Source of the DNA: CANHEE01 sp043777755
Lineage (GTDB): Bacteria > Bacteroidota > Bacteroidia > Chitinophagales > Saprospiraceae
Direction of reading: 5' to 3'
Length of the DNA stretch: 25,135 nt
Assembly: GCA_043777755.1 (NCBI GenBank)
Contig: JAYWHK010000175.1
Coordinates: 1 to 25,135, forward strand
Below the pieces are notes generated by a model. The model was not told where the DNA came from. It worked only from the letters and a program-made list of their open reading frames with translations, and ran no database searches. Within the stretch, counting starts at the first letter, position 1; the number at the start of each line of letters is the position of its first letter. Below are positions 1 to 8,703 of the stretch, in pieces. The translations under genes were made by a program, and so were the position numbers.

Positions 1-228
1 TACGAAGCACAATATTTCAAAACTGTTTATTATTCGCATGAAATACATTTGCGAAAGCCCGATATTGAAATTTACGAATATGTTTTGCAAAATGCAGGAC
101 TTAAAGCGGAAGAAACGCTTTTTATAGATGACAATTACGACAACATCGTTACAGCGCAAAGTATTGGTATTCAAGTAATTCACCACGAATTGGGCAACGA
201 GATTGTGGAGCGATTAAGAAATTTTTAA
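1..228 (+). CDS. HAD-superfamily phosphatase, C-terminal 75 residues (5' end outside window)
   Basis: The frame is open from base 1 and ends in TAA at 226-228. The visible part carries the last two catalytic motifs of haloacid dehalogenase (HAD) hydrolases: a lysine-containing RKPDIEIY segment (motif III; HAD phosphatases use this Lys to hold the phospho-intermediate) and FIDDNYDNI (motif IV, with the paired Asp residues that bind Mg2+). The spacing and the IxxAxxxGIQVIHH tail fit the YihX/HAD-IA group, which dephosphorylates small sugar or nucleotide phosphates. The nucleophile motif DxD and the cap domain lie upstream of the window, so substrate class cannot be judged. The next gene starts 44 bp later on the same strand, so they may be co-transcribed. 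Family assignment is good; substrate unknown. Confidence 0.85.
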   Translation, partial: YEAQYFKTVYYSHEIHLRKPDIEIYEYVLQNAGLKAEETLFIDDNYDNIVTAQSIGIQVIHHELGNEIVERLRNF

Positions 229-272
229 ATGTAGAGAAAATTCTATACCATTAGTAAAAATATAAACTATCA

Positions 273-1859
273 ATGAAAAAACTATACCTCTTGCTGTTTT
301 TTACAGCCATTAATTCTTTTTTTGTTTTGGCACAAACCAAAACAGTAAATAACCTTTTTGCACTTAATATTGGTAATTTTGCCAATCCTGAGTCGGTTGA
401 TTTTGCAGCTTTACAAAAATTAGGATTGGTTTATGCTGTACCAATCGGTGGTGACCAAGCCACTATTTTTGTAGGAGATTTTGCAGACAAAGCAAGTGCA
501 AATACCGCTTTATTGGCAACCAAAAAAGGTTTTCCCGAAGCATACATCGCACAAAAAAAAGCAACAACCAATACTTATCCTGTCATTCAGATTGCGTCAA
601 AAAAAGTAGGCGAAAAAATAAATTGGAAAACATTTGAAAATGCAGGAAGTATTTTTGCATCGTCAGACGGAAAAATTACCCGTATTTTTTCAGCCAATTT
701 CAGCAATGACAGTATCGCCAAAATCGCATTAGACGATTTGAGGAAAATTGGCTACAAAGATGCTGTTTTGAGAAAAATGAGCGAAGTTAATTTGCACAAA
801 ATCGGTATTTTTGAATCTGGCTTAGTTTTGAACAACATTATCTCAAAGCCAGTACCGAAAAAAGTTGATATTCCAAAAGTATATGAAGCTCCTATTGACA
901 TTTATACTGGAAATTTCACGACCAGCGAACTCAAACGTGCGCTTTCTGTTTTAGGAACATACAAAGGGACAGTTGATGACAAACCCGACACAACACTCAA
1001 TAAGGCTTTTGAATTGGCAAAAAGTCAAGACAAAAATTTAATGAAATATACGATTTTATCGAAAGCGTATCAAGTTGATAATCAAAAAATTAGCGAACTT
1101 CAGCAAGCCATTAATAACATTCCAAAAGATGCTGTAGCAGCTACAAAAGTATTGGAAAAATCACCACAAGCGATTGCGAAAGCATATCGCGCGTACCTTC
1201 TTTTTACTCAAAATGGCGATGCAAAAAACATCAATACCTTAATGAATGAAGCCATTCAAACAGCTTTCAAAGGCATAAAAGAAAACAAATTTGGTTTTGA
1301 TGCAAGTGCAACTTATGATTACAAATCACTTGGACAATTGATAAAGCATCTTCGTTTTATACAAGGCGTGAGCAAAGACGAAATCGCTGTACCAGTATGG
1401 TTGTTTGCAGAACATCCGACAGATGCAAAAGCTGCTTTTTTAGGCGAATACAAAATAGAAGCAACTGACCCAGCAATGGACATAGAGGCTGTTCGTATAA
1501 CAAAACTTATGGCAGATGATTTGGTTGCCACCACTAAAAAAGATGCCGCACAGGACAACATAAACGCTCAATTTCGGACGCAACAAATGCTGAATCCTCA
1601 AACGGTTAAAGAAAATCCAAATGATTGGAACAAAAAACTTTGGGAAGGACTCGAGCGTTGGGCGGCAAAAGATGCTTTGAATCAGCAATCTTACAATGCT
1701 TTCAAAGCAAGCTATTATCAAGCAACCTTGCAATTACAAAAACACTTATCCACTCACCTCAAAACAGCCAACGAAACTACACTTCGCAATACCGCTTTGG
1801 CAATGATGAAGACCATCGTTGCAAAGCCTTTGGAAGTGTATGGGAGGCAACTCAAATAG
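273..1859 (+). CDS. Secreted protein with SPOR-like segments, function unknown
   Basis: A 528-residue protein starting with a clear signal peptide (KK, a hydrophobic core of about 15 residues, then VLAQ at about residue 21). Residues 25-95 contain a pattern close to the second half of a SPOR fold (ATIFVGDFADKASANTALLA, then GFPEAYIAQK). A looser copy follows at about 103-170 and a third start near 174, so the N-terminal third looks like diverged tandem SPOR-type units, which in characterised proteins bind denuded septal peptidoglycan. Residues about 208-265 (IYTGNFTTSELKRALSVLG, then a helical stretch) may be another small surface-binding module. The remainder is predominantly helical with no motif I recognise. 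It probably acts in the periplasm or outer envelope. No catalytic residues are evident. Secretion is well supported; the SPOR relationship is inferred from pattern only. Confidence 0.75.
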   Translation: MKKLYLLLFFTAINSFFVLAQTKTVNNLFALNIGNFANPESVDFAALQKLGLVYAVPIGGDQATIFVGDFADKASANTALLATKKGFPEAYIAQKKATTNTYPVIQIASKKVGEKINWKTFENAGSIFASSDGKITRIFSANFSNDSIAKIALDDLRKIGYKDAVLRKMSEVNLHKIGIFESGLVLNNIISKPVPKKVDIPKVYEAPIDIYTGNFTTSELKRALSVLGTYKGTVDDKPDTTLNKAFELAKSQDKNLMKYTILSKAYQVDNQKISELQQAINNIPKDAVAATKVLEKSPQAIAKAYRAYLLFTQNGDAKNINTLMNEAIQTAFKGIKENKFGFDASATYDYKSLGQLIKHLRFIQGVSKDEIAVPVWLFAEHPTDAKAAFLGEYKIEATDPAMDIEAVRITKLMADDLVATTKKDAAQDNINAQFRTQQMLNPQTVKENPNDWNKKLWEGLERWAAKDALNQQSYNAFKASYYQATLQLQKHLSTHLKTANETTLRNTALAMMKTIVAKPLEVYGRQLK

Positions 1860-1898
1860 AAACATCAAGCATTTTTTTAAAACAAGACATATTGATTA

Positions 1899-1937
1899 TT
1901 AAAAAAGTAGTCGTAAGTGTTTGACTTATGACTACTT
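1899..1937 (-). terminator. Intrinsic terminator in the convergent gap
   Basis: A 14-bp stem (1905-1918 with 1924-1937, one G-T wobble) has a 5-nt loop. On the minus strand it is followed by six T residues (1899-1904), so it suits the alpha/beta hydrolase gene reading leftward. On the plus strand no T run follows, so it would be weak for the gene ending at 1859. Confidence 0.75.
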
Positions 1938-1942
1938 AATAT

Positions 1943-2728
1943 TTACAAAACTGAACTACTTTTTTCTTTTTGCAAAAAACTATCAATAATCGCATGAACT
2001 TGCCCACTTTGCTCCAAAAAAACATAATGTGCAGCATTTTTCACTACGACCAAACCAGCATCAGGAATTAATTTTTCCATAATTTTTGCATCTTTTACAG
2101 GTGTTGCTGTATCATTTTCGCCATAAATCAAGAGCGTAGAGGCTTTAATTGAAGGCATAAATGATTTCAAATCCTCATTGACTACTTTACTCAACGTTCC
2201 ACGCATCACCTCCGAAGCTTGTTGATAATCCGACGAGCCAGCACTTCGGCGGCGTTCTTCAATAAAATCTTTACCAAACCATTGATAAATCCCTGGCAAT
2301 TCTGCAAAGAAACGCATCGTTTTGAAGGAATAAACCTTGGCATAATATCCAAAACTTCGGCTTGGTTTTACACCAGCACTTCCTATTAAAATCATTTTTC
2401 GGATAGGCGTGTCTTTTGCCGTCCGAATTGCAATCCGACCACCAAACGAGTGTCCAATCAAAATAGGGTTTTCTATATTTTTTTCTTTTAAAAAAGACTT
2501 AAACCACGCTTCATAATCGGCTGTTCCCCAAGGTGTTGGAGGTTCTTGACTCTTGCCAAAACCAGGAAAATCTATGTTGAAAACCTTGAAATGAGGTGCT
2601 AAAAAATTTTCTAAAAGTGCAAAAGTCTTTATTTCGCAGCCCCAACCGTGCATCAAAACAATAGGATGACCTTCGCCAACTTCTTTGTAGTGCGAACTCA
2701 ATCCTGATAGTTGTATTGTATTTTCCAT
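1943..2728 (-). CDS. Alpha/beta-fold hydrolase
   Basis: A cytoplasmic alpha/beta hydrolase of 261 residues. The oxyanion-hole motif LMHGWG follows the first strand. The nucleophile elbow is GHSFGG (Ser94), the acid is probably Asp206 in YGENDTATP, and the base is His234 in NAAHYVFLEQ, so the triad is complete and correctly ordered. The fold is shared by lipases, esterases, haloperoxidase-like and C-C hydrolases, so the substrate is not determined. Start choice: an ATG at 2755 would add nine residues, but a Bacteroidota-like -7 element (TATTTTCG at 2750-2743) lies inside that extension and would start transcription just before the ATG at 2728, so I use the latter. It is convergent with the preceding gene and divergent from the CBS-ligase gene. 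Confidence 0.85.
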   Translation of the reverse strand: MENTIQLSGLSSHYKEVGEGHPIVLMHGWGCEIKTFALLENFLAPHFKVFNIDFPGFGKSQEPPTPWGTADYEAWFKSFLKEKNIENPILIGHSFGGRIAIRTAKDTPIRKMILIGSAGVKPSRSFGYYAKVYSFKTMRFFAELPGIYQWFGKDFIEERRRSAGSSDYQQASEVMRGTLSKVVNEDLKSFMPSIKASTLLIYGENDTATPVKDAKIMEKLIPDAGLVVVKNAAHYVFLEQSGQVHAIIDSFLQKEKSSSVL

Positions 2729-2742
2729 TGTCAAATTTTTTG

Positions 2743-2750
2743 CGAAAATA
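2743..2750 (-). promoter_or_regulatory. Candidate -7 element for the alpha/beta hydrolase
   Basis: Minus-strand TATTTTCG followed by CA matches the Bacteroidota -7 pattern TAnnTTTG with one change. It would give a leader of roughly 10 nt before the ATG at 2728. I see no good TTG at the expected -33 position, so support is partial. Confidence 0.4.
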
Positions 2751-2810
2751 GACATTCTTTGTATTTTATTTGTTGTAGAACGAAAAAATTGTAAATTTTT
2801 CTTTAAAAAT

Positions 2811-2841
2811 TTGTTTCATATTATAATATTTTCTATTTTTA
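2811..2841 (+). promoter_or_regulatory. Candidate promoter of the CBS-ligase gene
   Basis: TTG at 2811-2813 and TATTTTTA at 2834-2841 are separated by 20 bp, the same spacing as in the strong tRNA promoter at 11050-11080. The -7 box lacks the final G of TAnnTTTG. The region is very AT-rich, so chance matches are likely. Confidence 0.35.
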
Positions 2842-2887
2842 TCAAAATTTTAGAGTAAAACAAATTTTTATCAAAACAAAAAAGTAT

Positions 2888-4813
2888 ATGGGTGTTCAAA
2901 AAGTAGGTGTTGTACAAGACAATCAAATGCAGAATTTCATTGGGCATTTGCTGCAAGATGTGAAAGCATTGGAATATATGCTTGAAAACGATTGGTTTGA
3001 AACCGATACTATTAGGATTGGCGCAGAACAAGAAATGTGTTTAATCCAAAATAAAAATTTTAAGCCCGCTTCTATCAATATGGAAGTGTTGGCAAAAATG
3101 CCTGAGCATGATTGGTGTGTAACAGAATTGGCTAAGTTCAATCTTGAAGCTAATATGCAGCCGCAAGTCTTTACGGGCGATGCGCTTAACCTTATGGAAA
3201 AAGAAATCAAAGGCTATTTGGATATTATTCAAGGGCATTTGAAAGGTTTTGATGCGCAGTATATTTTGACAGGAATTTTGCCAACTTTGCGCAAATTCGA
3301 CCTCGAATTGCACAATTTAACGCCAAAAGACCGCTATTTTGCTTTGGTAGAAGCGATTAAAAGCAATTTGCAAAAGCAATCCATTGAGTTCAAATTAGAT
3401 GGAATTGACGAATTGTTGATAACGCACGATTCGGCTTTGTTGGAAGCCTGCAACACTTCTTTTCAAGTACATTTGCAAGTAACACCGCAGAATTTTGCGA
3501 CCATGTACAACATTTCTCAGACCTTAGCTGCTCCGATTATTGCGATGGCTGCCAATTCTCCCATCGTTTTTGGCAAACGTTTGTGGCACGAATCAAGGAT
3601 TGCCCTTTTTCAACAAGCCTTAGATACTCGTGCAAGCGCAGAACACATGAGAGAGCGCAGTCCTCGAGTGAGTTTTGGAAAAAGTTGGTTGAAAAATTCG
3701 ATTATGGAAATCTATAAAGAAGATATTTCTCGCTTCCGTCCGCTTTTGGGAATGGAGATTGACGAAGATTCTTTAGCAACTTTGGCAACAGGCAAAACAC
3801 CTAAATTGCGTGCGCTACAAGTCCATAATTCAACCGTTTATCGTTGGAATCGCCCTTGCTATGGCATCAGTCCTAATGGAAAACCTCATTTACGCATTGA
3901 AAATCGTGTCCTTCCAGCTGGACCAACACTCGTCGACGAAATGGCAAATGCTGCATTTTGGTTGGGCGCAATGGTTGGTTTGGAAGATGAATACAAAGAC
4001 ATCAGCAAATTATTGAGCTACGATGATATTAGAGATAATTTTGATAAATCAGCAAAATTCGGCATTGATACCAAATTCAATTGGATAAAAGACCAAAAAA
4101 TATCAGCAACTGATTTGGTCAAAAAAGAATTGTTGCCGTTGGCAAAAGCTGGCTTGAAAAAACAAGGAATCAATCCAAACGATATTGATAAATACATGGA
4201 CATCATCGAAGGGCGTGCCGACAAACACATGAATGGCGCACGTTGGATGTTGAGAACTTTTACAAAACTCAAATCCGAAACAAGCACCGACGAAGCACTT
4301 ACCGTAATGACTGCCGCTATGGTGAAAAATCAAAATGAATCAAAACCTGTACACACTTGGGAAATGCCTACACTCAATGAACTTGAAGAATACCGTCCTT
4401 CTGACATCAAAGTCGAAGAATTTATGGAAACGGATCTTTTTACTGTCCAAAAAGACGATCTTGTGGAATTGGTCGCTGAAATGATGGATTGGAGAAAAAT
4501 TCGTTATATGCCAGTCGAAGACCACAAAGGTCAATTGGTCGGACTGATGACTTCTCGCTTGTTGCTTCGTTATTTTTCAAAAAAAGGAAGTCCGTTACAA
4601 AAAGAAGTTTTTACCGTCAAAGATATAATGATTGAAAAACCAATCACCATCAGTGCTGACGCTTCGATTATGGAAGCCTTATCCAAACTGCGGAACAATC
4701 GTATTGGTTGTTTGCCCGTAGTAAAAGGAAAAGAACTCATCGGTATCGTTACGGAAATGGACTTTTTAAGAATCACTGGACGACTTTTGGACAGATTGGA
4801 ACAAAAAAAGTAA
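2888..4813 (+). CDS. GCS2-type glutamate-cysteine ligase family protein with C-terminal CBS pair
   Basis: A 641-residue soluble protein. Residues about 15-490 are a carboxylate-amine ligase of the GCS2/YbdK superfamily: IGAEQEMCLI (residues 44-53) corresponds to the conserved acidic metal/substrate motif near the N-terminus of that family, and the conserved interior includes LLEACNTSFQVHLQV, RPCYG and HLRIENRVLPAGPT, where the RxExR-like segment is typical. Residues about 509-566 (VEEFMETDLFTVQKDD to VGLMTSRLLLRYF) and 577-636 (VKDIMIEKPITISADA to LIGIVTEMDFLRI) form two CBS domains, a Bateman module that normally binds adenine nucleotides and tunes an attached enzyme. The reaction is probably ATP-dependent gamma-glutamyl ligation, possibly glutathione-like thiol synthesis; the true amine substrate is not shown. 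A GSH synthetase gene is not adjacent. The fusion order is clear; activity is inferred. Confidence 0.85.
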   Translation: MGVQKVGVVQDNQMQNFIGHLLQDVKALEYMLENDWFETDTIRIGAEQEMCLIQNKNFKPASINMEVLAKMPEHDWCVTELAKFNLEANMQPQVFTGDALNLMEKEIKGYLDIIQGHLKGFDAQYILTGILPTLRKFDLELHNLTPKDRYFALVEAIKSNLQKQSIEFKLDGIDELLITHDSALLEACNTSFQVHLQVTPQNFATMYNISQTLAAPIIAMAANSPIVFGKRLWHESRIALFQQALDTRASAEHMRERSPRVSFGKSWLKNSIMEIYKEDISRFRPLLGMEIDEDSLATLATGKTPKLRALQVHNSTVYRWNRPCYGISPNGKPHLRIENRVLPAGPTLVDEMANAAFWLGAMVGLEDEYKDISKLLSYDDIRDNFDKSAKFGIDTKFNWIKDQKISATDLVKKELLPLAKAGLKKQGINPNDIDKYMDIIEGRADKHMNGARWMLRTFTKLKSETSTDEALTVMTAAMVKNQNESKPVHTWEMPTLNELEEYRPSDIKVEEFMETDLFTVQKDDLVELVAEMMDWRKIRYMPVEDHKGQLVGLMTSRLLLRYFSKKGSPLQKEVFTVKDIMIEKPITISADASIMEALSKLRNNRIGCLPVVKGKELIGIVTEMDFLRITGRLLDRLEQKK

Positions 4814-4815
4814 CT

Positions 4816-4908
4816 AATGAACAGTTTTCAGTGAACAACTAACAGCGCAATCATAAATTGCATTGTTTATTGTTCACTATTCGTTGTTCACTGTTCGTTG
4901 TTCACTAA
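4816..4908. repeat. 14-bp-period repeat cluster in two opposed orientations
   Basis: Between the CBS-ligase stop and the lipoprotein start there are five related units. Two units of the form ARTGAACARY start at 4816 and 4830. Three units of the reverse complement (TTATTGTTCACT, TCGTTGTTCACT, TCGTTGTTCACT) start at 4867, 4881 and 4895. Both groups have a 14-bp period. The two groups can pair (4830-4839 with 4883-4892 or 4897-4906), enclosing a smaller hairpin GCAAT/ATTGC at 4846-4862. It may act as a transcript-end structure or be a slippage-prone array. It is not a CRISPR: units are too short and there are no spacers. Confidence 0.7.
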
Positions 4909-4920
4909 AACAGATAATTT

Positions 4921-5370
4921 ATGCTTAATTCAACAAAAATACTCTTTTCCTGCTTTTTTTGCTTATTTTTTGCTTGTAGTAAAAAATATACAGCCGAAAA
5001 TATTCCTACGGAACGCTTACATTTTGGTATGGGTGGCGGCTTTACAGGTCAGCAAACGATATACTTTTTACTGTCAAATGGTCAAATTTTTAAGCAAAAA
5101 GACATTGATGGAAAAAAATTTGAATCCATCGGACAAATAAAAAAAACAGCTGCCAAACAAATGTTTGAACGTTGCAACAATTACCAAAAAGTCAAACTCG
5201 ACAGACCGTCTGACATGAATCACTTTATAGGTATTCAAAATGACAGTTTGAAATTCAATTGGCAATGGGGCGCAAAACTCAATGTCAAAGACAGTACCGT
5301 AAATTCCCTTTTTCAACTGCACAAAGATTTACTGGATTTGATTCCAGTAGAAGGAGGTCATCAAAATTAA
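4921..5370 (+). CDS. Small lipoprotein of unknown function
   Basis: A 149-residue protein with a lipoprotein signal peptide: a short basic start, a Phe/Leu-rich core and lipobox LFFAC, giving a lipidated Cys at about residue 19, followed by SKKY. The first mature residues are not an obvious surface-export signal, so retention on the periplasmic side is likely. The body contains the motif FGMGGGFTGQQTIYFLLSNG, a glycine turn plus beta-strand pair that I associate with small uncharacterised Bacteroidota lipoproteins, and later YQKVKLDRPSDMNHF and the tryptophan pair FNWQWG. No catalytic motif is seen. A frame opening at 4898 overlaps it but lacks protein-like features. It lies alone between two repeat elements. 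Confidence 0.8.
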   Translation: MLNSTKILFSCFFCLFFACSKKYTAENIPTERLHFGMGGGFTGQQTIYFLLSNGQIFKQKDIDGKKFESIGQIKKTAAKQMFERCNNYQKVKLDRPSDMNHFIGIQNDSLKFNWQWGAKLNVKDSTVNSLFQLHKDLLDLIPVEGGHQN

Positions 5371-5405
5371 AAATAATAGCAATTTTATTTTGAACGTTGC
5401 GTTGG

Positions 5406-5441
5406 AAAGTCCCTCCTTTGGAGGGATTTAGGGAGGACTTT
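5406..5441. repeat. Interspersed palindromic repeat, G/C-rich type, copy 1
   Basis: A 36-bp imperfect palindrome begins AAAGTCCCTCC and ends GGGAGGACTTT, with an inner CTCC-TTT-GGAG hairpin at its centre. A second copy of the same family lies in opposite orientation inside the methyltransferase gene at 14236-14282 and shares the AGTCCC, TCCTTTGGAGG, GGGAGG and CTT blocks. Its G/C content stands out from the surrounding AT-rich DNA. A small TTTCTC/GAGAAA hairpin follows at 5448-5464. Confidence 0.7.
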
Positions 5442-5486
5442 AAACCATTTCTCTGTGAGAGAAAACAAATCAAATATTTTTAATCA

Positions 5487-8400
5487 ATGAAAAAAGTAGT
5501 TTCTTACTTAACACGCCAAAACGCTTTTATAACAAAGCGTACAAAATGGGTAGTAATACCTATTTTTATCCTTTTTTCAGTAGCAATGTTTGCTCAATCT
5601 ACGCTGAAAAAAGGAAGAATTGCAGACCAAACAATAGCTACCAATACGACAAATGATGTTCCTTTGAACATCAAAAAACCACAACAACTTGGCTCAGGTG
5701 TTCCTTTGGCTTCGCCATCGCCTTTTGTCAATGGTTTTGAAAATTTCAAACCACTTGTCGCTAAAAAACCAAGTATCACCAACGATGCGCTACAAGTTAT
5801 GCGTGATGCAGACGACGACATCATAATGATAAAAGGCTTTGCTGACAAAAATACAGATGCAGGCAGAAATACAGAACGTCGTGTTCAAGATTATTTGACC
5901 GCTATCAATGCAGAGTTGCGTTTGACCAATGCTGCAAATGAATTTCGTATCGTAAAAACAGAAACTGACGATTTGGGAATTGAACACGTCCGCTTACAGC
6001 AAAAAATAAACAACATAGATGTCTATGGTGCTGAAATTATTTTACATGGAAAAAAACAGCAATTCGATGTTATGAATGGTCGTTTTTACCCAACTCCTAC
6101 TGTAAAAAATCTAACACCAGGAATTTCAGAACGTGCTGCACAAGATTTTGCAGAAATTGAATTGAAAAAACAAGGTATCACAACCCATGGTCTGCACCAA
6201 AAATTAGCTTTTGCTGGCGAAAACAAAGCTGAATTGGTGATTTATCACAAAGATAGAAACAAAACAGCAGAAGCTTTGGCTTGGCACTTGACACTTCATC
6301 CAAATACTTTACAGCGTTTTGAATATTTCATAGATGCTCAAACAGGTACAGTAATTCATTTTTTCAACCATACTTGTAATTTTGTTGGTGAAATTTGCGC
6401 TCACAACCATGAAGTAGAAGAAGTATTGCCACCAGTAGATGGACCTGTAACCGTGAACGATGCTATTGACCTTTTTGGCGTTCCTCGCATTTTAAATACA
6501 CATATTGTAGGAAGTACTTATTACATGATAGATTCCAAGCGCACCATGTTCAGTACTGCAAAATCAAAGATGCCCAACGAACCTGTTGGAGCGATTTGGA
6601 CATTAGATGCTTTTAATAATTCTCCTGAAAAATCCACGTTTAACTATGATCATGTAAAATCTACAAACAATACTTGGAGTAATAAAACGGCTGTTTCTGC
6701 ACATTATAATGGTGGAATTGCGTACGATTATTTCAAAAAAACACATAACCTTGAAAGCATCAACGGCAAGGGCGGTACAATTATTTCTTTTATAAATATT
6801 GCTGAAAAAAATGGTGCAAGTATGGAAAATGCCTTCTGGAATGGCGATGCCATGTTTTATGGCAACGGAGGTTCAGCGTTCCTTTCTTTAGCTCGTGGAC
6901 TTGACGTTGCAGGACATGAAATGTCGCATGGTGTAATTCAAGAAACGGCAGGATTGGAATACCAAGGCGAATCTGGCGCAATGAATGAGTCTTTTGCAGA
7001 CATTTTTGGCGCAATGATTGACCGCAACGACTGGCAAGTAGGCGAAGATGTCGTCAAAAAAACAGCATTTCCAAGTGGTGCGCTTCGTGATTTGTCAAAT
7101 CCGAACAATGGTGGCGCAAGTTTAAATGATCCAGGTTGGCAGCCAAAAAATGTAAGTGAGCAATACAAAGGCTCACAAGACAATGGCGGCGTTCACATCA
7201 ACAGTGGTATTCCTAACTTTGTTTTTTATAAATTTGCAACAGCAACCACTAAGGAAAAAGCAGAAAAAGTTTTCTACACCGCTTTGACAAAATATTTGGT
7301 AAAATCATCTAAATTCATTGACCTTCGTGCTGGTGTTATCCAAGCGGCAACGGACATTCATGGTGCAAATAGTGCAGAGGTTACGCAAGCAAAAGCTGCT
7401 TTTGATGCCGTAGGTATTGGCGGTGGCGGAAGTACAACAGGCGATAATTACCAAACAAATGTTGGCGTAAATCCAGGTACTGATTTTGTCGCTTACAATA
7501 ATAATGATTACTTAGGGATAAATATCTTAGATGTTGCAAAAAACACCTCTATCAAAGTGAGTAATTCAAATGTTAGTTCTCGTACAAGCATAACGGATAA
7601 TGGTGGCGAAATGGTGTATATTGCCAATAAAAAACCTTATTTAATAGCTTTCGATTGGACAAAAGGAACTGCAACCGCCGAAGAAGCATTAGATGACCAA
7701 GCCATTTACAAAAATGTAGTCATTTCTAAAAATGGAAATCTTTTGGCAGTAACAACTTTACCAGATAACAACAAAATAACGGTTTATGATTTTTCTAAAA
7801 ACCCTGTAACGGACAAAACATTTACACTTTACAACCCAACTTATACACAAGGTGTTTCTACGGGCGATGTTCAGTTCTCTGATGCACTTGAATTTGACAT
7901 TACGGGCGAGTATCTTATGTATGATGCTTTCAGTAGTGTAAAAGGAACTTCTGGTAATATTGAATACTGGGATATTGGATTCCTTCGTGTGTACGATAAC
8001 AAAGCGAAGAATTTTGGTGATGGCAAAATTGAAAAGTTATTCAGCGATTTACCAGAGCAAACAAGCGTTGGAAATCCACAATTCTCTAAAAATTCGCCAC
8101 ACATCATTACTTTTGATTATGTAGATGAATACGAAAAAAAATCTTATATTGAATCTGTAAATCTTCAAACTGGAAAAATTGGAAAAATACATGAATACAA
8201 AGGGGTTGATTATGGTTTCCCTGTTTTTTCTCGAAAAGACGATAAAATTATTTTTGAAGACGAAGATTTCCTTGGAAATTATATGGCAACCATTGATTTA
8301 AATACAGATAAAATTTCGCCCAAAGCAGGTACTTTTAAAATTATAAAAGACAATACTCGTTTTCCAATGTGGTTTTCCAACGGTGTTCGTAAGCTCAATG

Positions 8401-8645
8401 TAGGAACTAACGATAATATTTTGGACGAAGTAAAAATCTATCCAAATCCATTTGATGAAGCATTTACCATTGAAGCAAATGAGCTTTTGGAGAATAAAAA
8501 TGTAGAAATTTTTGACCTTTTAGGCAAAAAAGTTGCTGAACAACGCCTTTCTATTGGTAAAAACAACATCAGTTTAGACAACGCACCAAATGGAACGTAT
8601 ATTCTAAAAGTTGGAAATGCTACTAAAAAATTAATTAAAATGTAA
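5487..8645 (+). CDS. Secreted M4 (thermolysin-like) metalloprotease with T9SS sorting domain
   Basis: A 1052-residue multidomain exoprotease. It has an N-terminal signal peptide (core about residues 21-35, cut near FAQS), then a propeptide with FTP/PepSY-like segments (about 105-310). The peptidase spans about 330-650: zinc motif HEMSH (His477, Glu478, His481), third zinc ligand Glu501 in GAMNESFADI exactly 20 residues after His481 as in thermolysin, and the transition-state His570 in NGGVHINSGIPN. Residues about 665-960 resemble a beta-propeller of PD40-type strands (YIANKKPYLIAFDW, KNVVISKNGNLLAVTT). The end (about 970-1052) is a T9SS type A sorting domain: VKIYPNPFDEAF, VEIFDLLGKKV, GTYILKVGNATKKLIKM. 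The protein should cross the outer membrane by T9SS and be released or anchored after cleavage of this tail. All catalytic residues are intact. It probably digests external protein for nutrition. Confidence 0.95.
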   Translation: MKKVVSYLTRQNAFITKRTKWVVIPIFILFSVAMFAQSTLKKGRIADQTIATNTTNDVPLNIKKPQQLGSGVPLASPSPFVNGFENFKPLVAKKPSITNDALQVMRDADDDIIMIKGFADKNTDAGRNTERRVQDYLTAINAELRLTNAANEFRIVKTETDDLGIEHVRLQQKINNIDVYGAEIILHGKKQQFDVMNGRFYPTPTVKNLTPGISERAAQDFAEIELKKQGITTHGLHQKLAFAGENKAELVIYHKDRNKTAEALAWHLTLHPNTLQRFEYFIDAQTGTVIHFFNHTCNFVGEICAHNHEVEEVLPPVDGPVTVNDAIDLFGVPRILNTHIVGSTYYMIDSKRTMFSTAKSKMPNEPVGAIWTLDAFNNSPEKSTFNYDHVKSTNNTWSNKTAVSAHYNGGIAYDYFKKTHNLESINGKGGTIISFINIAEKNGASMENAFWNGDAMFYGNGGSAFLSLARGLDVAGHEMSHGVIQETAGLEYQGESGAMNESFADIFGAMIDRNDWQVGEDVVKKTAFPSGALRDLSNPNNGGASLNDPGWQPKNVSEQYKGSQDNGGVHINSGIPNFVFYKFATATTKEKAEKVFYTALTKYLVKSSKFIDLRAGVIQAATDIHGANSAEVTQAKAAFDAVGIGGGGSTTGDNYQTNVGVNPGTDFVAYNNNDYLGINILDVAKNTSIKVSNSNVSSRTSITDNGGEMVYIANKKPYLIAFDWTKGTATAEEALDDQAIYKNVVISKNGNLLAVTTLPDNNKITVYDFSKNPVTDKTFTLYNPTYTQGVSTGDVQFSDALEFDITGEYLMYDAFSSVKGTSGNIEYWDIGFLRVYDNKAKNFGDGKIEKLFSDLPEQTSVGNPQFSKNSPHIITFDYVDEYEKKSYIESVNLQTGKIGKIHEYKGVDYGFPVFSRKDDKIIFEDEDFLGNYMATIDLNTDKISPKAGTFKIIKDNTRFPMWFSNGVRKLNVGTNDNILDEVKIYPNPFDEAFTIEANELLENKNVEIFDLLGKKVAEQRLSIGKNNISLDNAPNGTYILKVGNATKKLIKM

Positions 8646-8656
8646 TTTTAACAATT

Positions 8657-8690
8657 AAATAAAGGGTGTCTTTCGACACCCTTTATTTAT
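8657..8690 (+). terminator. Intrinsic terminator after the M4 protease
   Basis: A perfect 14-bp stem (8657-8670 with 8675-8688) has a TTTC loop; its centre is GGGTGTC/GACACCC and its A/T-rich ends give a short U tract on either strand. It separates the protease from the MarC gene that starts 14 bp later. Confidence 0.85.
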
Positions 8691-8703
8691 AACCTTTTAA
8701 AAA

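Noticed and set aside
1625..1924. 99-codon plus-strand frame overlapping the end of the SPOR-like gene
   Set aside because: It lies almost entirely inside a real coding region in another frame, and its translation shows no protein-like pattern.
4816..4908. CRISPR array
   Set aside because: Units are 10-12 bp with 2-4 bp between them, orientation flips in the middle, and no cas gene is present.
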